Shown: positions 46,535-55,753, counted from the first letter of the stretch. The stretch is 64,000 bases of DNA from Methanoculleus frigidifontis (GCF_030464345.1 NZ_VCYH01000002.1:124001-188000); one strand, 5' to 3'. Program-made: numbers and translations. The notes: a model not told the origin generated them from the letters alone.

Positions 46535-47016
46535 TATCTCTCCTCCAAATCCGTTTCGGTCAAAAATAATAGCTTCTGGGTTTTAATACTTTTTTCAACC
46601 AAATCAACCTTTTGACGGGGATAGCGATACATCGTAAAATATCTTTCTCCGATGACGCACTCCTCCGGCTCAGAAACAGGCCTGATCTGCCGCATCCGTC
46701 GTTTCAGGGCATGGATGGTGCCTGAAACCGCCATCGTCCTGAGCGCAACCGCCCGATCGCCGACGGCGGTGACCGTGGCAAGGGCGGTGGCGATCGCATC
46801 CTCGGACCCCCGGCGGCACCGGACGATCAGGTACTGCTCGTCGCAGAAGACCACCGCAGGCTGCGCAAGCCCGACCACCGCATCGCCCCAGAGCGCCGTT
46901 GCCGCGTCCAGAACCGACAGATAGGCCTGTTTCTGGTCGGGGCAACTCCCGGGCGGGACGATCCGCGCCAGAATGTAGCGGCGTTTCTGCCGCATCACCG
47001 GCGGCCGCGGCTTCAC
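46534..47016 (-). CDS. rnp2: Ribonuclease P protein component 2 (Pop5/Rpp14)
   Basis: A 160-residue Pop5-type subunit that with Rpp30 activates RNase P RNA. The signature is RYILARIV and the mid-region [25 protein letters not shown]. The basic start and the helical tail fit the family, with an extended C-terminus of some 35 residues. The gene abuts rpp30 with a 4-bp overlap and psmA with one base. Confidence 0.9.
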   Translation of the reverse strand: MKPRPPVMRQKRRYILARIVPPGSCPDQKQAYLSVLDAATALWGDAVVGLAQPAVVFCDEQYLIVRCRRGSEDAIATALATVTAVGDRAVALRTMAVSGTIHALKRRMRQIRPVSEPEECVIGERYFTMYRYPRQKVDLVEKSIKTQKLLFLTETDLEER

Positions 47017-47654
47017 GCGATCACCCTCACGGGGCGGGCGGGCCGAAGAAGCGTGCCGACCGTCGCGAGGGCTGCGGCAACTTCCTCGTGCGTCATGCCG
47101 AAGAGGGCGCAGAGCCTTTCTGTCTCCCGGACGGAGCGCTGGTCAAGGATGGAGCGTGCGTTGCTGGAGATGGTCAGCCCAAAGCCGTAGCGGCGGTGCA
47201 GCAGCAGCAGATCGGCATACCGGTGCAGAACCTTCTGCCGCCCGGCACCCCGGTAGTGAACGATCGGGTAGAGGTTGATGTCCACGGCCACGCCCCGCTC
47301 CGCGGCCGCACGTGCCGCCACATGGTCGAACGCGTTCTTCGGTGATCGGTAGATGCTCCGCAGGACGGAGACGCCACGCGCCGTGACGGCCGCCCGGTTA
47401 AAGGCGAGGTCACCCGCATCGACGAAGATCAGGTCGATCTCAGGGCCGGCCCGCTGCGCCTGTTTGAGCAGGTCTTTGACCGAGGAAGCACGGATGACCA
47501 TTCCCCGCAGGATGCACAGAGTATCGGAGCAGGCAGGCTCCCCGTCGATGACGACGATGCTGTCGAATCCGAGTTCGGAGGCTTCGATCGCCATCCTCCC
47601 GGCCGAGGAGTTCCCGGCAGGATAGGGGCATACACTTGCGTCAGTGGCGTGCAT
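47013..47654 (-). CDS. rnp3: Ribonuclease P protein component 3 (Rpp30)
   Basis: A 213-residue TIM-barrel subunit of RNase P, paired with Pop5. Segments: ASVCPYPAGNSSAGRMAIEASELGF, DIDLIFVDAGDLAFNRAAVT-like strand, and NARSILDQRSVRETERL near the C-terminus. The start at 47654 has a TATA-like CAAATAAATA overlapping the L15e stop about 30 bp upstream, so it can be transcribed independently of L15e. Confidence 0.9.
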   Translation of the reverse strand: MHATDASVCPYPAGNSSAGRMAIEASELGFDSIVVIDGEPACSDTLCILRGMVIRASSVKDLLKQAQRAGPEIDLIFVDAGDLAFNRAAVTARGVSVLRSIYRSPKNAFDHVAARAAAERGVAVDINLYPIVHYRGAGRQKVLHRYADLLLLHRRYGFGLTISSNARSILDQRSVRETERLCALFGMTHEEVAAALATVGTLLRPARPVRVIA

Positions 47655-47683
47655 CGGCGTTGTTCGTATAAAAAGAGGGATAT

Positions 47684-48274
47684 TTATTTGCCGCGGTTCG
47701 CGTGAGCACGGATGCTCGGCCGCGTCTTCTCCGTGCCGCGACCGCGCCTGCGCATGCCGCGTCCCTTCATGCCGGCGGAGGTCTTGCCGCGCTCGGCACG
47801 ACCGCGGTGAACGGGGTCTGCAATCCAGGCGAGCTGCCGGTCGCTCCGGATGGAGGGGTGGTTGCCGTCGACGAGGATGACCTCATACCACTTCTGCCGT
47901 CCGTCCTGACCGACCCAGTAGGAGTTCAAGACCTCCATGTTCGGGTACCGGCGGGCGGCACGCTCTTCGGCAAGCCGCTGCAGGCTCTTTGCGGGGGTGA
48001 CCCGGCGCATACCCATGCGGGCGCTCCGGCGTCCGCGGACGTACCGGGACTTCCTGCGTCCGCCGCGGCGGATCTTGACGCGCACGACGGCGATCCCCTG
48101 TTTTGCCTTGTAACCGAGTGTCCGGGCTCTGTCGATACGGGTCGGCCGCTCCACGCGGACGATGCTTCCCTCGCGCCGCCAGACCTGCATCCGCTCCCAG
48201 AGGAGGTCGCTGACCTCCGACTCGTCAGGTTTCTTCCAGGCCTCGCGGACGTAGGCATACATTGATTTTGCCAT
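47684..48274 (-). CDS. rpl15e: Ribosomal protein L15e
   Basis: A 196-residue basic protein, [21 protein letters not shown], typical of eL15. [28 protein letters not shown] contacts 23S rRNA and [12 protein letters not shown] ends the chain. GAGGTGAT precedes the ATG. It opens the superoperon after a leader beginning near a TATA at 48360-48367. Confidence 0.97.
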   Translation of the reverse strand: MAKSMYAYVREAWKKPDESEVSDLLWERMQVWRREGSIVRVERPTRIDRARTLGYKAKQGIAVVRVKIRRGGRRKSRYVRGRRSARMGMRRVTPAKSLQRLAEERAARRYPNMEVLNSYWVGQDGRQKWYEVILVDGNHPSIRSDRQLAWIADPVHRGRAERGKTSAGMKGRGMRRRGRGTEKTRPSIRAHANRGK

Positions 48275-48359
48275 GTTTCTATCACCTCAGGTTCAGCGTT
48301 TCCGCCACATTCCTTTCCGGGACGGGTCCCGGGGTTCTTTATCAGGTCGGCAGGAGACG

Positions 48360-48367
48360 ATATAAAT
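48360..48367 (-). promoter_or_regulatory. TATA box for the L15e superoperon
   Basis: ATTTATAT on the minus strand, about 90 bp from the L15e ATG, predicting a leader of about 60 bases. Confidence 0.5.
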
Positions 48368-48402
48368 GCTCGTATCCGGCGGAACGTCGGGGCGAACGGC
48401 GT

Positions 48403-48870
48403 CTACTGCCCCTTCCGCTTCTCGACGACGCGGATGTCGCTGATCCGGGTGACCGGATACTGCCCGTCCTCGTCCTTCTCCGCCGACTTGACCATATCCC
48501 AGACGGTCAGGAGAGCGGTCGAGACGCCGGTGAGCGCCTCCATCTCCACACCGGTCTTCCCATACGACTTCACCGCCGCCGTCGCCTCGATGTAGCCGTC
48601 GCCTTCCGCGAAGTCGATGGTGATACTGCCGAGCGGGATCGGGTGGCACATCGGGATGAGCCGCGAGGTATCCTTCACCGCAAGCGTGGCGGCCACCCGG
48701 GCCGTCGCGAGTACGTTCCCCTTCACCGCCGTACCTTCGAGGATCGCCCGGAGCGTCTCCTCACGGAGGTATATCCGGCCGCTTGCGATCGCTTCGCGCG
48801 TGACGTCCGCCTTTCCGGTGATGTCCACCATGTGGGCGCGGTCGTTCTGGATATGGGTAAATTCAGCCAT
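48403..48870 (-). CDS. moaC: Cyclic pyranopterin monophosphate synthase (MoaC)
   Basis: A 155-residue molybdenum/tungsten cofactor enzyme. It converts the MoaA product to cyclic pyranopterin monophosphate. The family motif is LIPMCHPIPLGSITIDF; VEMEALTGVSTALLTVWDM and the KS(A)EKDEDGQYP end are conserved. AAGGAGAT sits before ATG 48870. Formylmethanofuran and formate dehydrogenases of methanogens need this cofactor. Confidence 0.95.
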   Translation of the reverse strand: MAEFTHIQNDRAHMVDITGKADVTREAIASGRIYLREETLRAILEGTAVKGNVLATARVAATLAVKDTSRLIPMCHPIPLGSITIDFAEGDGYIEATAAVKSYGKTGVEMEALTGVSTALLTVWDMVKSAEKDEDGQYPVTRISDIRVVEKRKGQ

Positions 48871-48871
48871 T

Positions 48872-50263
48872 CTATCTCCTTCCGAATACTTCGGCGGGGA
48901 TATATTCAACAAGATCGGTTGCGGCCATCCCGTTGCCCCGCCCCCCGGCAGCACGCATCCCGGCGCGCCCGTTACCGTACGCGGCAACCGCAGCCGCCTC
49001 GAAGGCCGGGAGGTGGCAGAAGAGTGCTCCGGCGAGGCCGGCGAGGACGTCGCCCGTCCCCCCGACGGTCATCGCAGGGGTACCGGTCCGGTTGAACCGC
49101 ACCCGCGTACCGTCCGAGATGATATCGACGGGGCTCTTGAGCAGGATGGTGCCGTCCCGGGCGGCCGACCGCACCGAGCGGGCACGGGCGGCGAGATCGT
49201 CCGGAAGCACATGCCCCGTCATCCGGGCAAACTCACCGGCGTGCGGCGTAGAGATCGTCTCCCGCGCCACCGGCAGCGGGTGCCGGAGGGCGTCGGCGTC
49301 GAAGACCGCCCGTCGCGCATTTTCCGCGATCGCCTGCACGACCGCATGGCTCTCTGTCCCGAGCCCCATCCCGCAGACGACGACGTCCGCCCGGTCGACG
49401 AGCCGGAGGATCGTCTCGAGGTGCTCCTCCGCAAGGTGGGTGCCGGCGAGAGGCTCGTAGATGAGGTCCGGCATCGGGATGGAGGCGGTCGAGGCGACCC
49501 TGACGAGATCGGCCCCGCCGCGGAGCGCTCCAAGGGCGGCGAGGTAGGGTGCCCCCTGGTAGGGACCGCCGCCGACGACCAGCACCTCGCCCCCCGCACC
49601 CTTATGTGCCGACGAGGCACGGCCGGGGACGAGGGTCAGGTCGCCGGGGCCGGTGAAGCACTCCGCCTCGAGCGGGATGCCGATATCCACGGCCTCGGCC
49701 GCATCCTGTTTCGGGCGGTGGAACGCGACGATCCGCGTCGCCCGGATGCCGGGGGTCGGGACGTCGGCGGCGACGACCGGCACGGCTGCCTCGTTCGCGA
49801 GGTCGGCGCAGGCGGCGAGCGGTTCGCGGAGGCTGCCCGAACCGCCGGTGCCGAGGATCGCATCGACGATGACGTCCGCGACCTCAAAGAGCCGGCGCAG
49901 CGCCAGCACGTCGGAGGTGCACCGGACCGGATGGAGGTGGACGGCGCTATGGGAGAGGAGCTGCAACTGGGCGGCGGTCTCCGGCGTCTTCCCCTCCGGA
50001 CCCGGATAGACGACGTGCACCTCGCCGTCGTGCTGCAGGTAGCGGGCGGCCACCATCCCGTCACCGCCGTTGTTGCCCTTCCCGCAGAGAATAAGAACAT
50101 TCTCCGGCCGGTATCCTCGCACAACCTCCGCAAGCGCCCGTCCGGCACTCTCCATCATCTGGAGCGACGAGAGGCCGAGCGCCATCGCGTTCTCCTCGAT
50201 CACCCGCATCCCGGCCGCATCGACCGTCCCCGCTCCGCAGAACTCACGCAGTTCGTCCGGCAT
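48872..50263 (-). CDS. nnr: Bifunctional NAD(P)H-hydrate epimerase/dehydratase
   Basis: A 463-residue fusion repairing damaged NAD(P)H. The N-terminal YjeF_N epimerase (roughly 1-205) has NVLILCGKGNNGGDGMVAARYL. The C-terminal ADP-dependent dehydratase of the ribokinase-like fold has HKGAGGEVLVVGGG, a GMGLGTE site, and GTPAMTVGGTGDVLAGLAGAL. The start may be ATG 50263 or the adjacent GTG 50266. It lies one base before moaC. Confidence 0.94.
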   Translation of the reverse strand: MPDELREFCGAGTVDAAGMRVIEENAMALGLSSLQMMESAGRALAEVVRGYRPENVLILCGKGNNGGDGMVAARYLQHDGEVHVVYPGPEGKTPETAAQLQLLSHSAVHLHPVRCTSDVLALRRLFEVADVIVDAILGTGGSGSLREPLAACADLANEAAVPVVAADVPTPGIRATRIVAFHRPKQDAAEAVDIGIPLEAECFTGPGDLTLVPGRASSAHKGAGGEVLVVGGGPYQGAPYLAALGALRGGADLVRVASTASIPMPDLIYEPLAGTHLAEEHLETILRLVDRADVVVCGMGLGTESHAVVQAIAENARRAVFDADALRHPLPVARETISTPHAGEFARMTGHVLPDDLAARARSVRSAARDGTILLKSPVDIISDGTRVRFNRTGTPAMTVGGTGDVLAGLAGALFCHLPAFEAAAVAAYGNGRAGMRAAGGRGNGMAATDLVEYIPAEVFGRR

Positions 50264-50266
50264 CAC

Positions 50267-50677
50267 GCCTCATCACCCTCCGGCGTCTCATCAGAGGTGC
50301 TGTTGATCGTCATGCAATAGATACCTTGTGAAGCCGGGCGGACGCTCCGGATTGGGCCACAGAAAGGCCTCCTCCCACGTGCTCGTTTCCCGGCATGGGA
50401 CGTCTCCCGATCCGGGGAACCGAGGCAACAATCGCAAGCGGGGTGGGGCGGGAGGGGAGGGGTTTTTCCCTCCCCTGTCTCCCGCGAAGATCCACAGACA
50501 TCATCAACCCCACCCCACCCGGCCTCCGGCCTCCTCCCCCGCCCCCAGGGGCGGGAGGGCAGTCACGCAAACGGATATCGGCAGGAAGGAGCCGGAAGAA
50601 CAGCGTCCGGCCCGTCCCCCCCCCGTTTTCCGGCGACGCCACCCTTTATTGAGCTACGGCACCCATAGTACAGAGCA
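50267..50677. other. Intergenic region with structured repeat
   Basis: 411 bp between the divergent nnr and DHH genes. It contains the inverted copy of the 127-bp repeat and, near 50643-50651, a TATA-like CTTTATTGA about 31 bp before ATG 50678. No other gene is supported. Confidence 0.6.
50439..50565 (-). repeat. Dispersed 127-bp GC-rich repeat, copy B
   Basis: On the minus strand this stretch matches 14666-14792 over equal length. Both hairpins persist although their arms differ in sequence: CCCGCCC/GGGCGGG in the first, and AGGGGAGGG/CCCTCCCCT around an A-rich loop in the second. Four G-tracts (GGGTGGGGTGGGG, then GGAT... in this copy) lie between them. Confidence 0.85.
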
Positions 50678-52075
50678 ATGGGACTCGGCGACGATATCAG
50701 GAGGGGGCTTTCGGCCATACGCGACGCGGACGAGGTGACGGTGATCTCCCACATCGACGCCGACGGCATCAGCACCGAATCGATCCTGGCGCAGGCGATC
50801 GCACGGGAAGGCATACCGGTAACATCGGTCTTCGTCCGGCAGCTCGAACCGATGGCGATGCGGCATGTCCCAAAAGACGCGTCGCTCAAGGTCTTCACCG
50901 ATCTCGGCGCCGGTCAGCAGAGCCTCCTCGAGGAGCACGGTCTCTCCGCCGAGGAAGTACTGATCGTCGACCACCACGTCGCCCAGCCCTGCGAGACCGA
51001 GTACCAACAGGTCAACTGCCTCGACCACGGCTACACCAAGATGAGCGCCGCGGGCGTCGCCTACCTGATGGCAAAAGAACTCGACCCGGGCAACATCGAT
51101 CTCGCAAAACTCGCGGTCGTCGGGAACGTCGGCGACATGATGGCCCGGGAGACCTGCGGCCTCGTCGGCCCGGCACGCGAGATCGTCGAGGACGGCGTCG
51201 CCGCGGGCAACGTCCTCGTCCGGAAGCGCGACCTGAACTGCTACGGCACCTCGACGCGGCCGATCCACGTCTGCCTCGGCTACAGCGACGACCCCTACAT
51301 CGCCGGGATCAGCAACAACACCAGCGCCGCCCTCCGGTTCCTGCAGAAACTCAAAGTCCAGTTAAAGACCGGCGACGGGCGCTGGCTCGTCTGGGAGGAG
51401 CTCAGCCACGAAGAGAAGCGGACGATCATCAGCGCACTGACCCAGCAGCTCATCGCGAGCGGGAAAGAGACGGACCGCCTCCTCGGCGAGGTCTACCTCT
51501 TCCCGGACGAACCGGCGCGGACGCCGCTGCGGAACGCCTCGGAGTACGCCACCCTGCTGAACGCCTGCGGCCGCTGGGCGAAGCCGCGGATCGGCGCCGG
51601 CGTCTGCCGGGGCGACCGCGGGCCCGCCTACCGCGACGCCGAGTACATGCTCAGCCACCACCGGGCGATCATCCGCGAGCTCCTTCAGTATATTCTGGAC
51701 GCCGGGGTGACGGAGCTCTCAAACCTCCAGTACACCCATACCGGCGAGAAGTTCCCGGACACGATCGTGGGGATCGGGGCGGGCATGGCGCTCTCCAAAC
51801 TCAACTGGCGCAAACCGATCCTGATCATGAGCGCCGTCATCGACGATGCCGAGATCACCAAAGTCTCGGTGCGGACGAACGAGTGGGCGATCGCCCGGGG
51901 CGTCGACCTGCAGGACGCGATGATGAAGGCGTCCGAGGCGGTCGGGGGTGCCGGCGGCGGGCACAAGATCGCGGCGGGTGCGTTCATCCCGAAAGAGAAA
52001 GAAGAGGAGTTTGTCAACCGTGTCAACAGAATACTCAAAGAACAGTCTGCTCTCCAGGATCCGGACGATAGCTGA
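50678..52075 (+). CDS. RecJ-like DHH-family phosphoesterase
   Basis: A 465-residue protein of the archaeal RecJ/GAN-like group. The DHH domain has ISHIDADGIST (H25, D27, D29), FTDLGAGQ and IVDHHVA. The DHHA1 end has GGAGGGHKIAAGAFIP. Archaeal relatives are single-strand exonucleases that act with the replication (CMG) machinery, although some are nucleotide phosphatases. The N-terminal 20 residues are helical. Confidence 0.88.
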   Translation: MGLGDDIRRGLSAIRDADEVTVISHIDADGISTESILAQAIAREGIPVTSVFVRQLEPMAMRHVPKDASLKVFTDLGAGQQSLLEEHGLSAEEVLIVDHHVAQPCETEYQQVNCLDHGYTKMSAAGVAYLMAKELDPGNIDLAKLAVVGNVGDMMARETCGLVGPAREIVEDGVAAGNVLVRKRDLNCYGTSTRPIHVCLGYSDDPYIAGISNNTSAALRFLQKLKVQLKTGDGRWLVWEELSHEEKRTIISALTQQLIASGKETDRLLGEVYLFPDEPARTPLRNASEYATLLNACGRWAKPRIGAGVCRGDRGPAYRDAEYMLSHHRAIIRELLQYILDAGVTELSNLQYTHTGEKFPDTIVGIGAGMALSKLNWRKPILIMSAVIDDAEITKVSVRTNEWAIARGVDLQDAMMKASEAVGGAGGGHKIAAGAFIPKEKEEEFVNRVNRILKEQSALQDPDDS

Positions 52076-52517
52076 TTTCCAGTTCGGCAGCGGGGCGGGA
52101 GACGCCCTCTTTCCGGAGACCTGCGAGTTTCAGCTCTCAACGACCGGGCGGATCCGGCAGGTGACGGACGCAGGGATCCGCCTCGCCACCGTGCGTGCCC
52201 AGGACGGCCGGCTGACGCTCGGGTTCGCCGCAGGAGTCCGCCTCCGTGAGGCTTTCCGTGCCCCGGCCGCCCGGGTCGTGGTCCGGGACGATGTCGCGCC
52301 GTTCGTCGCGGCCGGGAAGAACGCCATGGCGAAGCACGTGGTGAGCGCGGACGACTCTATCCGGGCGGGAGACGAGGTCCTCGTCGTGACGGCGGGCGAC
52401 GAACTCCTCGCCACCGGCGCTGCGCTCCTCGGGGGCGCGGAGATGCTGGCATTTAATTACGGAGTAGCAGTAAAAGTACGGCAGGGAAGGGATTCACAAT
52501 GTTTCCAGGAAAAATGA
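52020..52517 (+). CDS. PUA-domain RNA-binding protein
   Basis: A 165-residue protein starting at GTG 52020, which overlaps the DHH gene by 56 bp; GAGGAG lies upstream. The C-terminal half (VVRDDVAPFVAAGKNAMAKHVV, AGDEVLVVTAGDELLATGAALL) is a PUA domain. The N-terminal half is the pre-PUA region seen in archaeal stand-alone proteins. No pseudouridine synthase core exists. Its precise target RNA is unknown. Confidence 0.85.
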   Translation: MSTEYSKNSLLSRIRTIADFQFGSGAGDALFPETCEFQLSTTGRIRQVTDAGIRLATVRAQDGRLTLGFAAGVRLREAFRAPAARVVVRDDVAPFVAAGKNAMAKHVVSADDSIRAGDEVLVVTAGDELLATGAALLGGAEMLAFNYGVAVKVRQGRDSQCFQEK

Positions 52518-52837
52518 ACCCGAAAAAGATGAAGCAGATGATGAAGCAGATGGGCATGGAGATGGACGAGCTCGAGGGCGTCGAGAAGATCGTCATCTAC
52601 ACGGCAGACGGCAACTACGTCTTCGACAACGCAAGCGTGGTGGCAACGACGATGCAGGGCGTCACCTCCTACCAGATCACCGGCGACGCACGCTTCGAGG
52701 AGGCGGTTCCCGAGATCCCGGACGAAGACGTCGCCCTCGTTGCTTCCCAGACGGGCGCCACCGAGGATGCCGCCCGGGCAGCACTGGCCGAGACCAGAGG
52801 CGATATCGCCGAAGCCATTCTGAAGCTCGCGCAGTGA
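52499..52837 (+). CDS. nac: Nascent polypeptide-associated complex protein
   Basis: A 112-residue archaeal NAC. A Met/Lys-rich start (MNPKKMKQMMKQMGMEMDEL), the NAC beta-barrel (EKIVIYTADGNYVFDNASVVAT), and a C-terminal UBA domain (ALVASQTGATEDAARAALAETRGDIAEAILKLAQ). It contacts nascent chains at the ribosome exit. GGGAAGGGAT precedes ATG 52499. It overlaps both neighbours. Confidence 0.95.
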   Translation: MFPGKMNPKKMKQMMKQMGMEMDELEGVEKIVIYTADGNYVFDNASVVATTMQGVTSYQITGDARFEEAVPEIPDEDVALVASQTGATEDAARAALAETRGDIAEAILKLAQ

Positions 52838-53562
52838 TGATCGAGGAAGGCGACCGCGTACTCCTCACCGGGGAGAAGCGGGAATACTTTGTCCGTGCAG
52901 GCGAGGGGCAGCTCTCCACCGACCTCGGGGTGCTCGACCTCTCTGCGCTCGTCGGCGCAGCCCCGGGCGACACTGTCGCCACGCATAAAGACGTCCGGTT
53001 CACGGTTCTTATCCCGCGGCCGACCGACTTCTTCACCCACGCCCGCCGGAGCGGCGCGCCCATGCTCCCGAAGGACATCGGGATGGTGATCGCCTATACC
53101 GGCATGAACCGCCGCGACGAGGTGTTGGACGCCGGAACCGGGAGCGGTATCGCCGCAATCTACTTCGGGAACATCGCCGCACGGGTGGTCACCTGCGAGG
53201 TGCGCCCGGAGTTTGCCCGCCTTGCCGAAAAGAATATCGAGAACGCCGGGCTTGCGAACGTCGAAGTGCGCGCCTGCGACGTCCTGGAGGCGGACGGCTC
53301 CTACGACGTCGTCCACCTCGACATGGGCATCGCCGCGGCCCACGTCGAGCACGCGTGCTCTCTCGTGCGGCCCGGCGGCTACTTCGCGAGCTACACACCC
53401 TTCTTAGAACAGACGTTCACCGTCCAGGACGCCGCGCAGCACCTCTTCCGGGAGGTGCACACCTACGAGTGTATGGAGCGCGAGCTCGTCCGCTCGGGGC
53501 GCGGGACGCGGCCGTCCACCCGGGTCGGCCACAGCGGCTATATCACGATCGCGCGAAAATAG
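52834..53562 (+). CDS. trmI: tRNA (adenine-N1)-methyltransferase, TrmI-like
   Basis: A 242-residue SAM-dependent methyltransferase. A small N-terminal beta-domain (EEGDRVLLTGEKREYFV) precedes the catalytic Rossmann domain (DEVLDAGTGSGIAAIYFG; the later motif is VVHLDMG). ARCHAEAL TrmI methylates A57/A58 of tRNAs. GTG 52834 overlaps the nac stop; ATG 52837 is equally possible. Confidence 0.88.
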   Translation: MMIEEGDRVLLTGEKREYFVRAGEGQLSTDLGVLDLSALVGAAPGDTVATHKDVRFTVLIPRPTDFFTHARRSGAPMLPKDIGMVIAYTGMNRRDEVLDAGTGSGIAAIYFGNIAARVVTCEVRPEFARLAEKNIENAGLANVEVRACDVLEADGSYDVVHLDMGIAAAHVEHACSLVRPGGYFASYTPFLEQTFTVQDAAQHLFREVHTYECMERELVRSGRGTRPSTRVGHSGYITIARK

Positions 53563-53565
53563 ATT

Positions 53566-53799
53566 TTAACAGCGCTTCCCTTTTTCTTCGGGGAGCGGGT
53601 TCTCCCACCCGGTGTACCCGCAGTAGATGCAGCAGTCTCCCCCGCAGTGCGGGCATATCCGTGACGGCTGCAGCACCAGAACCCAGCCTTTCTTGTTGCA
53701 GTACAGGCACCCGAGCCCCCCGCAGTGGTTGCAGGTCTCGCGAGCGTACTCGCCTTCCATCTCCGCCATGTTCTTTACCTGGTCTTTCGGATCTGACAA
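53566..53799 (-). CDS. Small cysteine-rich zinc-binding protein
   Basis: A 77-residue protein with two zinc-knuckle groups: CNHCGGLGCLYCNKKG and CPHCGGDCCIYCGYTG, resembling the CXXCXGXG repeats of DnaJ. It reads from TTG 53799; ATG 53769, just ahead of the zinc motifs, is an alternative start. It ends 3 bp after the convergent trmI stop. Function unknown; it may bind protein or RNA. Confidence 0.7.
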   Translation of the reverse strand: MSDPKDQVKNMAEMEGEYARETCNHCGGLGCLYCNKKGWVLVLQPSRICPHCGGDCCIYCGYTGWENPLPEEKGKRC

Positions 53800-53935
53800 A
53801 GGTTGTGATCGGGGAGGGGCAACGCTGCCATCACTCTAATAGGATTGAGGAAGATACCTTGTAGAGGACAGAGCATCCCGGCGGAAGAGGCATCCCCCGC
53901 CCGGGCTCCCTGCCACGATTTCCGGAAGGTCAGGC

Positions 53936-54835
53936 ATGAAGAACCATATCATCTCGATCAGAGATTTTACCCGGAGGGAGATCGATTATCTGCTTGAGAA
54001 GGCCGGCGCATTCGATACCCGTTCTTACGACCGCCACGCCCTTGACGACAAACTCATCGCCCTCCTCTTTTTCGAACCGAGTACGCGCACTAGGATGTCC
54101 TTCGAGACGGCGATGGCACGCCTCGGCGGGAAGTCGATCAGCGTCGACAGCGTCGAGGCGAGCTCGATCGTCAAGGGAGAGACGCTCGCCGACACAATCC
54201 GGGTGGTGAGCGGATACGCAGACGCCATCGTGCTCCGCCACCCGAAAGAAGGGGCGGCACGGCTCGCGAGCGAGTTTGCGAGTGTGCCGGTCATCAATGC
54301 CGGGGACGGCGCCGGGCAGCACCCGTCCCAGACACTCCTCGACCTCTACACGATCCGCCAGTCGATGCCGCTCGACGGCATCAACGTCGGGATGCTCGGC
54401 GACCTGCGCTACGGCAGGACGGCGCATTCGCTCGCGCACGCGCTCTCCCTCTACGGGGCGGCGCTGCACACCATCGCGCCGCCGGGGCTCGAACTGCCGG
54501 CGAACATCCTCCACGACCTCCGCGACCGGGGGATGGAGGTCATCCAGCACGAGGACGTGAGCGACGTCATCAACGAACTCGACGTCCTCTACGTCACCCG
54601 CATCCAGCGGGAGCGGTTCCCTGACTCCGCGTCGTTCTACAACGTCACCTCGAGTTACCGGATCACCCCCGAGCTCCTGGGCGGCGTGCAGGAACACCTG
54701 CTGATCCTCCACCCCCTGCCGCGCTCCGGCGAGATCGACGCCGCCGTCGACCGCCTGCCCTACGCACGCTACTTCGAGCAGTCAAAGAACGGGGTGCCTG
54801 TCAGGATGGCGCTCCTCCACGAGGTGATGCAATGA
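53936..54835 (+). CDS. pyrB: Aspartate carbamoyltransferase, catalytic subunit
   Basis: A 299-residue ATCase, second step of pyrimidine synthesis. Carbamoyl-phosphate binding FFEPSTRTRMSFE, then AGDGAGQHPSQTLLDLY, and the closing HPLPR. Full length. Its stop overlaps the pyrI start by ATGA, assuring equal synthesis of the subunits. Confidence 0.97.
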   Translation: MKNHIISIRDFTRREIDYLLEKAGAFDTRSYDRHALDDKLIALLFFEPSTRTRMSFETAMARLGGKSISVDSVEASSIVKGETLADTIRVVSGYADAIVLRHPKEGAARLASEFASVPVINAGDGAGQHPSQTLLDLYTIRQSMPLDGINVGMLGDLRYGRTAHSLAHALSLYGAALHTIAPPGLELPANILHDLRDRGMEVIQHEDVSDVINELDVLYVTRIQRERFPDSASFYNVTSSYRITPELLGGVQEHLLILHPLPRSGEIDAAVDRLPYARYFEQSKNGVPVRMALLHEVMQ

Positions 54836-55302
54836 CCGAAGAGAGTCAACCGATTCGCGGGCTCCTCATCAGCCCCATCAGGAGCGGTACGGTGATCGAC
54901 CATATCACCGCCGGCGAAGCCCTGAACGTGCTGAAGATCCTCGGGATCACCGGGTCGACGACCGAATCGATCAGCGTCGCCACCAACGTGGCGAGCCACC
55001 GGATGGGCAGGAAGGACATCGTCAAGATCGAGAACCGGGAACTCCGGAAAGAAGAGGTCGACCGGATCGCCCTGATCGCCCCGCAGGCGAAGATCAACAT
55101 CATCCGGGAGTACCGGGTCTTCGAAAAAAAGGGCGTTGAGATCCCGAAGATCCTGCGGGGTGTCGTGCGCTGCCCGAACCCGGGCTGCATCACCAACACG
55201 AACGAGCCGGTGGAGAGTACCTTCGAGGTGCTCGACAAAGGGCTGCACTGCCTTTACTGCGACTGGTGGATCAAGACCGACATCGCAAGCCACATCATCT
55301 GA
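54832..55302 (+). CDS. pyrI: Aspartate carbamoyltransferase, regulatory subunit
   Basis: A 156-residue nucleotide-binding subunit of ATCase. An N-terminal allosteric domain (IRSGTVIDHITAGEALNVLKI) and a C-terminal zinc domain with C114, C119, C140 and C143. Binding of CTP or ATP adjusts pyrB activity. The 3' end overlaps the convergent coaD by 8 bp. Confidence 0.96.
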   Translation: MTEESQPIRGLLISPIRSGTVIDHITAGEALNVLKILGITGSTTESISVATNVASHRMGRKDIVKIENRELRKEEVDRIALIAPQAKINIIREYRVFEKKGVEIPKILRGVVRCPNPGCITNTNEPVESTFEVLDKGLHCLYCDWWIKTDIASHII

Positions 55303-55753
55303 TCACCCGGCCGTAGCGGTCGATCTCGCCCCGGTGAATGCGGGTGCTGGAGATCCGCCGCCCGTCCTCGGCGAGCACGCAGCGGATCTCATGGATATCA
55401 ACCTCTTTTCGCCCGAGGTTTCTGCGACGCTCGTTGATCTCGACGGCGACGGGATAGGTCTCCTCCGAGACCACCAGGACATCGAAGTCGGCCTCCAGCG
55501 CCGATCCGAACCGGTCGGAGAGGGGTTCGATATGCCATTCTGCGGCAACGCCGCTCTCCCGGATGAACTCCTCGATCTCGTGCATCCTTTCGGCGTACGG
55601 GCGGACAGGGTGGGTCTTGCTCCCCGCAAACGCGTCGGTCGTTATTCCGATCGTCACGTCGCCGCCCGAGCCGGCGGCCTGAAACGAGTGGACGAGCAGT
55701 TTTTTGTGCCCTGCGTGCAGGGGATCGAACGTCCCGCCGACCATCACTCTCAT
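55295..55753 (-). CDS. coaD: Phosphopantetheine adenylyltransferase (archaeal type)
   Basis: A 152-residue nucleotidyltransferase, penultimate step of CoA synthesis. MRVMVGGTFDPLHAGHKKLL holds the HxGH motif (H13-H16). The ISSTRIHRGEI end is the second ATP motif. ATG 55753 is chosen to match the family start; an in-frame ATG at 55789 would add 12 residues. Confidence 0.9.
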   Translation of the reverse strand: MRVMVGGTFDPLHAGHKKLLVHSFQAAGSGGDVTIGITTDAFAGSKTHPVRPYAERMHEIEEFIRESGVAAEWHIEPLSDRFGSALEADFDVLVVSEETYPVAVEINERRRNLGRKEVDIHEIRCVLAEDGRRISSTRIHRGEIDRYGRVIR

